From DATGZH01 sp035297265 (GTDB lineage: Bacteria; Actinomycetota; Acidimicrobiia; Acidimicrobiales; RAAP-2), in the NCBI GenBank assembly GCA_035297265.1, contig DATGZH010000064.1:124001-188000 (forward strand): a stretch of 64,000 nt of DNA, given 5' to 3'. The notes under the pieces were generated by a model, which was given only the letters and a program-made list of their open reading frames with translations, searched no databases and had not been told where the DNA came from. Positions within the stretch are counted from its first letter, which is position 1; the number at the start of each line of letters is the position of its first letter. Below, one piece after another: positions 1-8,802 of this stretch. The position numbers were made by a program, and so were the translations under genes.

Positions 1-239
1 GAGCTGCCCGACCCGTCGCCGCTGGCGCCGTCGGCGGCCAGCAACTCGGCCAGCTGCCGCGGCCCGCCCTTGCCCGCGAGCACGGCGGGCACGGCGGGAA
101 CGGCGGGCACCGTGCCCGGATGTGCCGTGATAGCGCCGACCGCCGGCCAGGACACCAGATTGGTCCCGCCCACCAGCACCAGCGCGACGAACCCCTGACA
201 GAACATGGCGCGACGACGAGCTTGACGCGACGATCCCAC
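1..239 (-). CDS. Secreted protein, N-terminal part (runs off the left edge)
   Basis: Reading leftward from a GTG at 237-239, the frame stays open to the window edge (79 codons). A purine-rich ribosome binding site (AAGGGGGA) lies just upstream, about 246-253. The N-terminus is a clear signal peptide: basic start (RQARRR), hydrophobic core (FVALVLVGG), small residues ending around A-V-G-A near residue 36. It is followed by an Ala-Val-Pro repeat coded by near-identical 9-base units at about 79-117, and then a possible helix (RQLAELLAADGA). The rest is outside the window, so the mature function is unknown. The signal peptide plus a good ribosome site make it a real exported protein. Confidence 0.6.
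   Translation of the reverse strand, partial: MGSSRQARRRAMFCQGFVALVLVGGTNLVSWPAVGAITAHPGTVPAVPAVPAVLAGKGGPRQLAELLAADGASGDGSGS
79..117. repeat. Short tandem 9-base repeat coding Ala-Val-Pro
   Basis: Four near-identical 9-base units (CACGGCGGG and variants) lie head to tail. On the minus strand they code an Ala-Val-Pro repeat just after the signal peptide of the partial secreted protein, probably a flexible linker. Confidence 0.5.
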
Positions 240-394
240 GTGAGTTCCCCCTTCTGCCCGATCCCCGGACGCGCATGGTACCGACCGTTCCGGGGCGGTG
301 CGCCAGTGGCACGGGCTCGCCACCCCCGGCGCCGACCGGGGCTGGTCAGGGCGGCGAGGGACCCGTCGAACCCTGCACGCGGCTTGCAATCACC

Positions 395-428
395 GGTGGG
401 GGGCCGGTCAGAAAGAGTGCCCCCCACC
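395..428. terminator. Hairpin at the 3' end of the DksA/TraR-like gene
   Basis: A perfect 10-bp inverted repeat (GGTGGGGGGC at 395-404, GCCCCCCACC at 419-428) has a 14-base loop. It covers the stop region of the minus-strand zinc-finger gene. There is no T-run after it, as is common for high-GC actinobacterial terminators, so termination is inferred from stem strength and position. Confidence 0.45.
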
Positions 429-722
429 CGCCGCCGAATCGGTGAGCTGGGGGTGGTTCCCGCACGTTCGGGCCAACGGGAACGCGGCGAGGCGCTCGTC
501 GTCGATCGGCTGCCCGCAGGCGTCGCACGTGCCGTAGCGGCCGTCCTCGAGCCGGACGAGGGCGTCGTCCACCTCGTCGAGCAAGCGGTCGGCCTCGGCC
601 AACGCGGTGACGTAGTCGTCGAGCACCGCAGCCACCGTAGTGCCGCGACGGGCGGGGGCCGCGTCTCCTCGGGCCTCGTAGGCTGGCCCGTCGTGAACGT
701 GGACCTCACCCGGTGACCGCAC
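408..722 (-). CDS. DksA/TraR-family C4-type zinc-finger protein
   Basis: This is a 104-residue protein of the DksA/TraR class: a helical stretch (VLDDYVTALAEADRLLDEVD), then the sequence RYGTCDACGQPI, and a further Cys in the segment ARTCGNHP. Only three of the four classical zinc cysteines are present; the last position is His/Asn-rich, as in many short actinobacterial members. Family proteins bind RNA polymerase or act as small zinc proteins, and which applies here is unknown. The GTG start at 722 overlaps the divergent aminotransferase start by 10 bases, so a downstream GTG at 635 is an alternative. A hairpin covers the 3' end. Confidence 0.8.
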   Translation of the reverse strand: MRSPGEVHVHDGPAYEARGDAAPARRGTTVAAVLDDYVTALAEADRLLDEVDDALVRLEDGRYGTCDACGQPIDDERLAAFPLARTCGNHPQLTDSAAGGGHSF

Positions 723-2098
723 CTCTGGCCCAGCTCCTCGGCGCCGGCATGGCGGTGCCCTGCCTCGACGGCGTCGAGCGCCCCTACGTGGACCTCGACT
801 GCGCCGCCTCCACCTCGGCCATGGTCAAGGTGGCCGAGGTGGTGGACGAGTTCCTCCCCCGCTACTCGAGCGTCCACCGGGGGGCCGGCTACCGCTCCCG
901 GATGGCCACCGTGGCCTACGAGGAGGCCCGGGCCACCGTGCTCGACTTCTGCGGCGGGGACCGCCGGGACCGGGACGACGTGGCGATCATCTGCCGGAAC
1001 ACGACCGAGGCGCTGAACCACCTCGCCTACCGCCTCCGCCTCTCACCCGACGACGTCGTCGTGACGACGTTGGTGGAGCACCACGCCAACCTGCTCCCGT
1101 GGGCCCGAATGGCCCGCATCCGCTTCGTCGACTGCGGCACGGACGGCACCTTCACGATCGACGACGTGGTCGCCGCCCTCGACGAGGAGCCCCGACCCGT
1201 GCTCCTCGCCGTCACCGGTGCGTCGAATGTCACCGGGTGGCGCCCGCCGGTCGACGTCCTGTGCGCCGCAGCCCACGAGCGGGGGATCCCGGTCGTGCTC
1301 GACGCGGCCCAGCTGGCGCCGCACCGTCTCCTCCCGGCGGAGCCCGACTTCGTCGCCTTCAGCGGCCACAAGCTCTACGCCCCCTACGGGGCCGGGGCCC
1401 TCGTCGGGCCGCGGTCCGCCTTCAGCGAGGGCGACCCGTTCCTCGCCGGCGGCGGGGCGGTCGACCTCGTGACGGTGGACGAGGTGATCTGGACCGAGCC
1501 TCCCGAGCGCGAAGAGGCCGGCTCGCCGAACGTGGTCGGCGCGGTGGCCTTTGCCGCCGCCCTCCGCGAGCTCGAGGTCATCGGTTGGGGGGCCATCGAG
1601 ACGCACGAGCGACCGCTCGCGGAGCGGCTGCGCTCGGGTCTCGCCGCCATCGACGGCGTGACCGTGCTCGGGCCGTCGCTCGACACCGAGACGCTGGCCG
1701 TGGCGGCCTTCAACGTCGCCGGGCTCCACCACGCCCTCGTGGCCGCCCGCCTCAGCGCCGAGTGGGGCATCGGCGTCCGCCACGGCTGCTTCTGCGCCCA
1801 CCCCTATCTCCTGCGGCTCCTCGACCTGGGCGAAGACGACGTGGAAGCGGCCCGCCAGGAGGTCCGGCGGGGAGACCGGCGGCGGGTGCCCGGCGCCGTC
1901 CGGGCCAGCTGCGGCCTCGGCACCACCGAGGCCGACGTCGACCTCCTGCTCGAAGCGTTGGCCGACCTGGCCGCCGGCTCTCCGGCGCCGGTCCCCTACG
2001 TCCAGGACCCGTCGACCGGCGACTTCTGGCCCGAGACCGAGCTGCCGGGCTGGTCGGTGGCCGAGCGACCAGTCGGGGCGGCGTGCGCCCGCGGCTGA
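713..2098 (+). CDS. Class V aminotransferase (cysteine desulfurase-like)
   Basis: A 461-residue PLP enzyme of the class V fold. The PLP lysine is K220 in SGHKLYAPYGAG, preceded by the Asp of VVLDAAQLAPH. A cysteine-rich loop (GVRHGCFCAHP) lies where SufS/NifS enzymes carry their reactive Cys. That suggests cysteine desulfurase or selenocysteine lyase chemistry, but related enzymes transfer amino groups or split kynurenine-type substrates. GTG 713 is taken as start because a tiny frame (693-716) ends with a GTGA overlap there; ATG at 749 is an alternative. No Suf/Isc partners are nearby, so a role in Fe-S assembly is not supported by context. The next gene starts within its last codons. Confidence 0.85.
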   Translation: MTAPLAQLLGAGMAVPCLDGVERPYVDLDCAASTSAMVKVAEVVDEFLPRYSSVHRGAGYRSRMATVAYEEARATVLDFCGGDRRDRDDVAIICRNTTEALNHLAYRLRLSPDDVVVTTLVEHHANLLPWARMARIRFVDCGTDGTFTIDDVVAALDEEPRPVLLAVTGASNVTGWRPPVDVLCAAAHERGIPVVLDAAQLAPHRLLPAEPDFVAFSGHKLYAPYGAGALVGPRSAFSEGDPFLAGGGAVDLVTVDEVIWTEPPEREEAGSPNVVGAVAFAAALRELEVIGWGAIETHERPLAERLRSGLAAIDGVTVLGPSLDTETLAVAAFNVAGLHHALVAARLSAEWGIGVRHGCFCAHPYLLRLLDLGEDDVEAARQEVRRGDRRRVPGAVRASCGLGTTEADVDLLLEALADLAAGSPAPVPYVQDPSTGDFWPETELPGWSVAERPVGAACARG

Positions 2099-3114
2099 CG
2101 AGGGCGGTAGCGGCCGTGCTCGCCGCAGCCGCGCTCGCCGGGGCGGCGCTCGACGACCCCGCCGGCGCGACGACGGTGCCCCCCACGGCGGTGGCGTGGG
2201 TGGCGACCCACGCCGTCGTGAGCGACCCCGGCGGGACGATCGTGCGGGTCACCCTGCCGGCCGGGAGCCGGAACACCGGGCCGAGCCGGATCACGACGGC
2301 GAGTCAGCCCACCGCCATGGCGCTCACCCCCAACGGGCGGCGACTGCTCGTCGTGAACGAAGGTGCCAACTCGCTCAGCGTGGTCGATGTGGCCGACGGG
2401 GAGGTCGTGGCCACGGTCTTCGCCGGCATCCAGCCGGACGCGGTGGCGGTGGCGCCCGGGGGCACCGACGGCGCCGGTGTCGCCCTCGTGGCCGACTTCG
2501 GCAGCGGCCGGCTCACCCCGATCGACCTCGCCACGTTGCGGGCCGGCCCGTCCGTCGGGGTGGGGGATGCGCCCGACGCCGTGGCGGTGGCCGACCTCCC
2601 GAGCGGCGAGTTCGCCCTCGTCGCCGACTTCGCAGACGCCACGGTCCACGTCGTTGACGTCGCCACGATGCGCGCCGGCCCGGCGATAGCCGTCGGCACC
2701 GAGCCCGACGCGGTGGCGGTCATCGGCGGCTCGCCACCCTTGGCGCTCGTCGCCGACTTCGGGTCCGACGCCCTCACCCCCATCGACCTGTCCACGTTCC
2801 GGTCCGGCTCGCCCGTCCCCGTGGCGGGTGACCCGACCGGTGTGGTGACGTCCCCGGACGGCACCTTCGCCTGGGTGGCCGGCGGGGGTGCGCTCACCCC
2901 GGTCAAGCTGGCCGGTCTCCAGCCCGGCATCCCGGTCTCGTTGCGCAGTCCGGCGGAGGCACTGACGCTCGCCGGCCCCAGTGGCACCACCGCCTGGGTG
3001 GCGGAGGAGAACGGCTGGCTCGTCCCGGTCCCCCTTCCCGGTGGCCCGCCCGGCCACGGCGTCTACGTCGGCGGCCACCCGACGTCGGTCGTCATCGTCC
3101 CGGCGGCTCGCTGA
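2083..3114 (+). CDS. Secreted YVTN-type beta-propeller protein
   Basis: A 343-residue protein starting at GTG 2083, overlapping the aminotransferase by 16 bases, which implies translational coupling. Residues 1-32 form a signal peptide (RPRLTR, then an Ala/Val/Leu core ending in Ala-Gly-Ala). The rest consists of about seven repeats of roughly 40 residues. Their typical strands are ALTPNGRRLLVVNEGANSL, VALVADFGSGRLTPIDL and FALVADFADATVHVVDV, the signature of YVTN/NHL-like beta-propellers. Such proteins are extracellular scaffolds or binding modules, and no catalytic residues are evident. GTG at 2116 is in frame but would lose the basic N-region of the signal. Confidence 0.78.
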   Translation: MRPRLTRAVAAVLAAAALAGAALDDPAGATTVPPTAVAWVATHAVVSDPGGTIVRVTLPAGSRNTGPSRITTASQPTAMALTPNGRRLLVVNEGANSLSVVDVADGEVVATVFAGIQPDAVAVAPGGTDGAGVALVADFGSGRLTPIDLATLRAGPSVGVGDAPDAVAVADLPSGEFALVADFADATVHVVDVATMRAGPAIAVGTEPDAVAVIGGSPPLALVADFGSDALTPIDLSTFRSGSPVPVAGDPTGVVTSPDGTFAWVAGGGALTPVKLAGLQPGIPVSLRSPAEALTLAGPSGTTAWVAEENGWLVPVPLPGGPPGHGVYVGGHPTSVVIVPAAR

Positions 3115-3120
3115 CCCGGC

Positions 3121-4302
3121 TCACTCACCGGCCGCGTAGACGGCCCGGGCCCGGAACCGCAGCGGCCGCTCGTCGAGCTCCTCCAGGTAGTGCGCCACCC
3201 AACCGGGCACCCGGGCGATCGTGAAGAGCGTCCGGCCGGCGTCAGGGGTGAGCCCGGCCGCCAGGCAGATGGCCGCCAGCACGAGGTCGACGTTCGGGTC
3301 CGGCACGTCGTGCGCCGCCGCTAGCGCCACCACCTCGTGCACGAGCGACCGGGTGTCGTGGTCGGCCAGTCGGTCGAAGGAGTCGAGCATGGGGGCCACC
3401 CGCGGGTCACCGTCGGTGTAGACGGCGTGGCCGAACCCGGGGAGCCGTCCCTGCTGGCGCAACGCCTCGTTCAACGCGTGCGCCGCGCCGTACTGCCCGG
3501 CCTCGGCGAGGAGGGCGTAGGCCGCGGCGCTCGCCCCGCCGTGCAACGGCCCGGCGATCGTGGCCAGGCCGGCGAGGACGGCGTCGTAGACGTCGGCCCG
3601 GGTCGAGGCGGCCACCCGCACGGCCACCGTCGACGTCGCCAGCTCGTGGTCGGCCATGAGGACGAGCACGGTGTTCACGGTGTGCACGAGCTCCGGCGAC
3701 GCCACCGGCACGAGGCGGGCCGCCAGCCGTCCGGCCAGGCTGTCGTGCCGCATCGACCCGTCGTCGAGGACGAGCGGGGGGACCTCGGCCGGCGGCGCGT
3801 CGGCCGGCGGCACGACGTCGACGAGGGTGGCGACGAGCCGGGCCGCCGCGCGGGCCACCGAGGTCGGGCGGAGGTCGGAGCGGAGCGGGTCCTCGGCGGC
3901 CGCCATGACCACCGCCCACGAGAGGAGGCCGGCCACCGGCAGCTCGGGAGGCGGTTCGAGCCTGACAGGTGACCAGTCGAGCGGCCCGCTCGCCATCAGG
4001 AGCTCGGCCACCTCCTCGCACGAAGCCCGTCGGGCGAGCTCGATGGCCGGCACGCCGCGGTACGCGGGGCCGTCCGGGCGGAGCTGGGTCACCGCGGTGA
4101 CCACGGTGGCGAGCCGGGTCTCCACTCGCCGGCCCCCCCGGGCCCGCCGGGCGAGACGCTCCACGTCGTCCACGTCGAAGAGGCTGCGCCGGGCGTCCGG
4201 CGCCCGGTGCGAGGCGAGCAGGCCCCGGCTGACGTAGGCGTAGAGCGTGGGGAGCTTCACCCCGAGGCGGCGGGCCGCCTCCTCGCTGTCGAGCGTCGGC
4301 AC
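3121..4302 (-). CDS. Citrate synthase-family protein with N-terminal helix-turn-helix
   Basis: 393 residues. Residues 1-55 are a MerR/excisionase-type DNA-binding fold (DSEEAARRLGVKLPTLYAYV, then a wing with SLFDVDDVERL). The remainder is a citrate synthase domain with the catalytic set intact: H254 in GPLHGGA, H292 in FGHAVY and D339 in PNVDLVLA. It could be a citrate or 2-methylcitrate synthase carrying its own DNA-binding module, or a regulator sensing acetyl-CoA or oxaloacetate. It is divergent from the CBS-citrate synthase, and the AT-rich gap between them holds a TTGATCAA palindrome, a possible operator. The stop lies 6 bases from the converging propeller gene. Confidence 0.85.
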   Translation of the reverse strand: MPTLDSEEAARRLGVKLPTLYAYVSRGLLASHRAPDARRSLFDVDDVERLARRARGGRRVETRLATVVTAVTQLRPDGPAYRGVPAIELARRASCEEVAELLMASGPLDWSPVRLEPPPELPVAGLLSWAVVMAAAEDPLRSDLRPTSVARAAARLVATLVDVVPPADAPPAEVPPLVLDDGSMRHDSLAGRLAARLVPVASPELVHTVNTVLVLMADHELATSTVAVRVAASTRADVYDAVLAGLATIAGPLHGGASAAAYALLAEAGQYGAAHALNEALRQQGRLPGFGHAVYTDGDPRVAPMLDSFDRLADHDTRSLVHEVVALAAAHDVPDPNVDLVLAAICLAAGLTPDAGRTLFTIARVPGWVAHYLEELDERPLRFRARAVYAAGE

Positions 4303-4326
4303 CGGGCCAGGCTAGCTCACATTGAC

Positions 4327-4334
4327 TTGATCAA
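4327..4334. promoter_or_regulatory. Palindrome in the divergent citrate synthase promoter region
   Basis: TTGATCAA lies in the only clearly AT-rich patch (about 4320-4343) of the 112-base gap between two divergent citrate-synthase genes, one of which has a DNA-binding domain. On the plus strand TTGACT (4323-4328) resembles a -35 element. Operator function is inferred. Confidence 0.35.
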
Positions 4335-4414
4335 CATTTACAGGAAGGGCCCGGCGGCCCAAGATGGGGGGAGCGCAGGAACGAGGAGCCGACCAACGGC
4401 CGAAAGGGGGCGGT

Positions 4415-5932
4415 GTGCCCACGACCGTACGAGACCTGATGTCCACCCCCCCGGTGGTGTGCCCGCCGGGGGCCACGCTGGCCGAGGCGGCGGCGGCGAT
4501 GCGCGAGGCCAGCATCGGCTCGGTCGTCGTGACCGAGGCCGGGAAGGTGGTCGGCATCCTGACCGAACGGGACCTGCTCCGGGCGGCCGCCGGGGGCGCG
4601 GCGCCGGCCGACGAGCCGGTGCGCCTCTGGATGACCGAGCACCCCGACGTGCTCGGCCCCGACGAGGAGGCCGGGGCGGCCTGGTCGAGCCTCACCCACC
4701 ACCACTACCGCCACCTGCCGGTGGTCGAGGGCGACGACCTCGTCGGCGTGGTCTCGCTCCGGGACCTGCTCGGCCTGGCCCGGCTGCGGCCGGCCGACGA
4801 GAGCGGGGTCGACGTGCCCCGGGGGCTCGAGGGCGTCGTCGTGGCCGAGACCACCGTGGGCGACGTCCGCGGCCTCGAGGGCTTCTTCCACTACCGGCAG
4901 TACTCGGCGGTCGACCTCGCCGAAAGCCGCAGCTTCGAGGACGTCTGGCACCTCCTCTACTACGGCGAGCTGCCCGACGCCGCCCGCCGGGCCGAGTTCG
5001 GCGCCGAGGTGGCGGCGCTCCGCGAGCTGCCGCCCGGCCTGGCCTCGCTCCTGCCGGCCCTGGCCGGCACCGGCTCACCCCTCGACGTGCTGCGTACCTC
5101 GGTCTCGTTGCTCGGCGCCGAGCTCGGCTGGCCGGCCACCCACGACGTCGACGGTGGCACCCTGCGGGACGAGGCCCTCCGGCTCGGGGCGGTGGTGCCC
5201 ACGATCCTGGCCGCCGCCCACCGCCTGCGGGAGGGCAGGGAGCCCGTGCCGCCGCGCCGCGACCTTCCCTACGCGGCGAACTACCTCTGGATGCTGCGAG
5301 GCGAGGAGCCCGACCCGGCGCGGGCCCGGGCGGTGGAGCAGTACCTCGTGCTCACGATCGACCACGGCTTCAACTCCTCGACGTTCACCGCCCGGGTCAT
5401 CACCTCGACCGGGGCCGACCTGGCCGCGGCGATCTGCGGGGCCATCGGGGCGCTCTCCGGGCCATTGCACGGCGGCGCGCCGAGCCGGGCCCTCGACATG
5501 CTGGACGCCATCGGCACCCCGGACCGGGCCGAGGGCTGGCTGCGCGAGGCGGTCGAACGGGGCGACCGGATCATGGGCTTCGGCCACCGCGTCTACAAGA
5601 CCGACGACCCGCGGGCCCTCTTCCTGCGGGACGTGGCTCGTCGCCTTGGCGGACCGCTGGTCGACTTCGCGGTCGAGGTTGAGCGGACCACAGTGGAGGT
5701 GCTCGCCGAGCTGAAGCCCGGACGACAGCTCTACACGAACGTCGAGTTCTACGCCGGTGTGGTCCTCCATACCTGTGGCATTCCGCGGGAGATGTTCACA
5801 CCGACCTTCGCGGTGAGCCGCAACATCGGCTGGTGCGCCAACGTGCTGGAGCAGGCGTCGGACAACCGTCTCATCCGCCCCACGGCCCGCTACGTCGGAC
5901 CACCCCCGCCGGCCCCCGTCCCCTCGCCCTGA
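4415..5932 (+). CDS. Citrate synthase-family protein with N-terminal CBS pair
   Basis: 505 residues from GTG 4415, chosen because AAAGGGGG at 4403-4410 sits just upstream. Residues 1-125 form a CBS pair (VRDLMSTPPVV, GILTERDLL, HLPVVEGDDLVGVVSLRDLL), which in other proteins binds adenine nucleotides. The citrate synthase domain follows, with IDHGFNSSTF, H352 in GPLHGGAPSR and H391 in FGHRVYKTDDPR. The third catalytic position, Asp in most family members (NVDFY), is Glu here: E444 in NVEFYAG. Condensation of acetyl-CoA or propionyl-CoA with oxaloacetate is the likely reaction, with energy-state control through the CBS module inferred. It pairs divergently with the HTH-citrate synthase. Confidence 0.88.
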   Translation: MPTTVRDLMSTPPVVCPPGATLAEAAAAMREASIGSVVVTEAGKVVGILTERDLLRAAAGGAAPADEPVRLWMTEHPDVLGPDEEAGAAWSSLTHHHYRHLPVVEGDDLVGVVSLRDLLGLARLRPADESGVDVPRGLEGVVVAETTVGDVRGLEGFFHYRQYSAVDLAESRSFEDVWHLLYYGELPDAARRAEFGAEVAALRELPPGLASLLPALAGTGSPLDVLRTSVSLLGAELGWPATHDVDGGTLRDEALRLGAVVPTILAAAHRLREGREPVPPRRDLPYAANYLWMLRGEEPDPARARAVEQYLVLTIDHGFNSSTFTARVITSTGADLAAAICGAIGALSGPLHGGAPSRALDMLDAIGTPDRAEGWLREAVERGDRIMGFGHRVYKTDDPRALFLRDVARRLGGPLVDFAVEVERTTVEVLAELKPGRQLYTNVEFYAGVVLHTCGIPREMFTPTFAVSRNIGWCANVLEQASDNRLIRPTARYVGPPPPAPVPSP

Positions 5933-5941
5933 GCGGAGGCG

Positions 5942-6394
5942 TCAGCGACTGTCCAGGTGGCCGCGGGCGAAGCCGTCGGTCACCGCCCGCCGTCGGACGA
6001 AGAGCCACCGACCGTTTCGCCGCTCGTACTGGTCGAGGTAGCGGCCCCAGTGGTCGAGGCCGTGGGGCATGAGCACCATGAAATACGAACGCCCCGTGGC
6101 GTGCTCCTCGTCGACGAAGTCGACCTGGTGGGTCGAGGTGAAGTGGCGGACGTAGTGGCGGCCCGCCGGCTGGGCCTTGGCCGACCAGCGGGCCGCGGTG
6201 CCGGTGAAGATCGAAGCGATGGCCTCCTTGCCCGAGAAGACCTGCACCGACCCGTCCTCCCCGGCGAGCTCCATCACCGCGTCGTCGGCAAATAGGGCCA
6301 GCAGCTCCTCGAACCGGCCCCCGTCACCTTTGGCGTTGTAGCGCGCCACGAGATCAGAGATGGCCTCTCTGGCCAGCGCCTGCCACATCTCCAT
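5942..6394 (-). CDS. SnoaL/NTF2-like protein
   Basis: 150 residues from ATG 6394, chosen because GGGAGG lies 5-6 bases upstream; the frame could extend to 6445. The protein shows the NTF2-like cone: helix EAISDLVARYNAKGDGGRF, then ELLALFADDAVMELAG, GKEAIASIFTG, the strand RHYVRHFTSTHQVDFVDE, and a closing strand WGRYLDQYERRNGRWLFVRR. Such proteins serve as small-molecule isomerases, hydratases or binding proteins, and this one carries no diagnostic residues. It converges with the CBS-citrate synthase 9 bases away, so it belongs to a separate unit. Confidence 0.8.
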   Translation of the reverse strand: MEMWQALAREAISDLVARYNAKGDGGRFEELLALFADDAVMELAGEDGSVQVFSGKEAIASIFTGTAARWSAKAQPAGRHYVRHFTSTHQVDFVDEEHATGRSYFMVLMPHGLDHWGRYLDQYERRNGRWLFVRRRAVTDGFARGHLDSR

Positions 6395-6490
6395 GTCGAC
6401 CTCCCTCGCGCCGTCGGGGCTCCACTTCGATGGACGTCCCCTCAATCCTGGTAGAGGATCGCCCGGTGTCGGCTGTACCTACCAGATGGG

Positions 6491-8089
6491 CTAACCGAAG
6501 TCGACGCCCTCGATAGGCGCCGCGGGCTTGATGTCCGGAAGGCGTCGCATCCGAAATGAGTTGGCCAGACCCAGAAGTCCGGCAGTTGCCGGGACGAACA
6601 ATGCGAATTGGAGGGAGCGGTTCCGGGCTTTCGTATTGATGGCGAGGACCGCGTCCTGGACCTCCTTGGGCTCATCGGCGATCTGCTGCTGCAGCTGCGT
6701 GTTGCTCATGACCTCGGCGTCGGTCTCCATTTCGGCGGCGATCTGCTGCTGCTGGGCCGGGGGGATCACCGGGCTGGCATAGGTCAGATGGGTGAAGCTC
6801 ACGGCAAGGGCCCAGAGCATGAGCCCGCCGGCCACCGCGAGCCCGAACGACAGGCCAAACGAGCCGGCCGCAGAATTCACTCCGGCGGCTTCGCTGATCC
6901 GCTCTTCAGCGATGGGAGCGAGGGTGAAGTTGTTGAGCTGGGAGACGAGTAAACCCAGTCCGGAGCCGGCGACCAGCAACGGGATCACCAGGTACCAGCC
7001 CGAGTCAATTCTCGGAACAAGCGGAATGATGGCGGCCATGCCGACGGTGGCGAGCGCAAAACCGGCGAGCACGATGTTGGCCGGGCGGCGCTTGCCTGCC
7101 TTGCGGCCGGCCAGGATGGCCATGCCGAACATCGAGAGCGACAGCGGGGCGAGGGAGAGGCCGGCTTGCATCGCGTTGTACTCCAGCGTCATCTGGAGGA
7201 ACAGCGGCAAGGCAATCATGGCGCCGCCCAGGGTGATCTGCTGGAGCATCTGCTGGGAGACGCCGATGCGGAAGTTCAGGTGCTTGAAGAGATCGGGGTC
7301 CAACAGGGTCGGCTTTCCTCGGCGCTTGCGCCCGACGAGCCAGTAGGCGAATGCGGCCAGTGCCACGGCGCCGATGGCGATGATGAGGCCGACGTACCCA
7401 CCACCTTCCTGCCAGACGAGGATGCCGAGCACGACGCCGCCCATGCCGACGACGGAGAGCGCCGCGCCGACCAGGTCGATCTTGCGCGGCCCGGTATACG
7501 GGACGTCCTTGACCAGGCGGATCTGGGACAGCACGACGAGAATGATGACCACCTCGAGCCCGAATCCGACGCGCCACGACAAGTAGGTGGTGACAAACCC
7601 TCCGAGGAGCGGGCCGACGGCCGCGGCGATCGCCGCCGAGGCGCCGACCAGCGCATAGGCCTTCTTCTGGGCTGCCCCTGTGAAGTTGCCGTGTATGAGT
7701 GATTGCATGGCCGGCAACAAGAGGGACGCACCCAGGCCCCCGATGATGGCCCAGACGATGATGACGGGCGCCAGGCTCTGGGTGACCGTCATGGCCAGGG
7801 CACCGGCGGCATAGGCGAGCAGGCCGATGACATAGGCGCGCTTGCGGCCCATGAGATCGCCCATCTTCGAGTTGATCAGGATGAAGGCAGCGGAGACCAA
7901 AGCCTCCAAGGCGATCGCCGACTGGACGCCGCTGGCCGTCGTGTGCAGGTCCTTGACCACGGCGGAGATCGACACATTCATGAACGACGTGTCCACGACG
8001 AGGACGAACATCGCAGCCGCCAGCAGAATCGCCAGCCGCGGGCTTGCCCCGCCTTCTGCCGGGATTGCCTCCTCAGGTTCGGGGGTCAT
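6491..8089 (-). CDS. MFS multidrug efflux transporter (DHA2-like)
   Basis: 532 residues with many hydrophobic helices, length typical of the 14-helix drug:H+ antiporter family. It has a VVDTSFMNVSISAV segment in helix 1 (the LDxTIVNVAL position), the loop motif GDLMGRKRAYVIG, and a helix-5 GPLLGGFV motif. A polar Gln-rich loop (PPAQQQQIAAEMETDAEV) lies before the last helix. The likely role is export of lipophilic compounds. Codon choice is visibly different from both sides: many A/T third positions (AAT, TTG, ATT, CAA) in a stretch where neighbours almost always end in G/C. With the tRNA remnant downstream this suggests horizontal acquisition. No regulator is adjacent. Confidence 0.85.
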   Translation of the reverse strand: MTPEPEEAIPAEGGASPRLAILLAAAMFVLVVDTSFMNVSISAVVKDLHTTASGVQSAIALEALVSAAFILINSKMGDLMGRKRAYVIGLLAYAAGALAMTVTQSLAPVIIVWAIIGGLGASLLLPAMQSLIHGNFTGAAQKKAYALVGASAAIAAAVGPLLGGFVTTYLSWRVGFGLEVVIILVVLSQIRLVKDVPYTGPRKIDLVGAALSVVGMGGVVLGILVWQEGGGYVGLIIAIGAVALAAFAYWLVGRKRRGKPTLLDPDLFKHLNFRIGVSQQMLQQITLGGAMIALPLFLQMTLEYNAMQAGLSLAPLSLSMFGMAILAGRKAGKRRPANIVLAGFALATVGMAAIIPLVPRIDSGWYLVIPLLVAGSGLGLLVSQLNNFTLAPIAEERISEAAGVNSAAGSFGLSFGLAVAGGLMLWALAVSFTHLTYASPVIPPAQQQQIAAEMETDAEVMSNTQLQQQIADEPKEVQDAVLAINTKARNRSLQFALFVPATAGLLGLANSFRMRRLPDIKPAAPIEGVDFG

Positions 8090-8582
8090 GCCGGTGGTGA
8101 ACCTTCCTTCGCTCTTCTGGGCAAGGTCCGGGTGTTCGGCTCATGTCGACGCCTGGTTCGGCAGACGGTCTTCTCCAGTCTCACCACGCCGGGGCCGGGT
8201 TGGGCATCTCGCTCCCCGAGGGTCCTCTCAACTTCGCTCCAGTCGGGGCTCCGCAACGTCGACGGCAGGGGAGCGTGGAGGATGACGGCTGAAGCGGCGC
8301 CGAAGTTCCTCGACCGCCGCTTGCCGCAACTCCTTGAGGTCCAGGGCAACGAAACCGGCCTGGGGTTCCCGCTCATGGGCCTGGTCGGCATTGAGGCAGC
8401 CTCGACCTCTGGCGGGATCAGCGCCTCCGGATCCGGCCGCTGGGCAGCTCGTTCTTCAGGACGCACCACTGGGGTTGAGGCTACGTCGCCGCAGCGACGT
8501 GGGGGTCACTCTCCCGGCCGCTACGAGGTGCTCCTCAAAGACGGCACCGCCACGTAGCCGGCGATATCGGCTACCTGTTTCA

Positions 8583-8696
8583 CTACCGCAGCTTCACCTG
8601 CCGGCGTACGGTCTTGCCCGCCGCGGCCACGATCAGGCTGAGGTCCGCCAGCCGCGCGCCGAGATCCTGGTGGCGACGCTCCAAGTCGGCCACCAC
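8583..8696 (-). pseudogene. Short coiled-coil coding remnant
   Basis: A GTG at 8696 opens 37 codons to a TAG at 8583. The sequence VADLERRHQDLGARLADL followed by a basic tail looks like an amphipathic helix from a real protein. It has no ribosome site, and the frame is closed upstream by TGA at 8730-8732. It is most likely the end of a broken gene, but chance cannot be excluded. Confidence 0.2.
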
Positions 8697-8802
8697 GCGA
8701 ATGATCGTCCGAGTCCATATGCGACGCGGTCAACAACCTGGGACGAGATCATCGAGGAAGGCCAGCCGAGATTCACGTCCCATTCGACGACCCACACGCG
8801 CA

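Noticed and set aside
120..716. 198-codon plus-strand frame covering the left-edge secreted gene and the zinc-finger gene
   Set aside because: Its composition is Arg/Pro/Gly-rich with no motif; both minus-strand genes beneath it have clear features. Only its last codons (693-716) are of possible interest as a leader frame.
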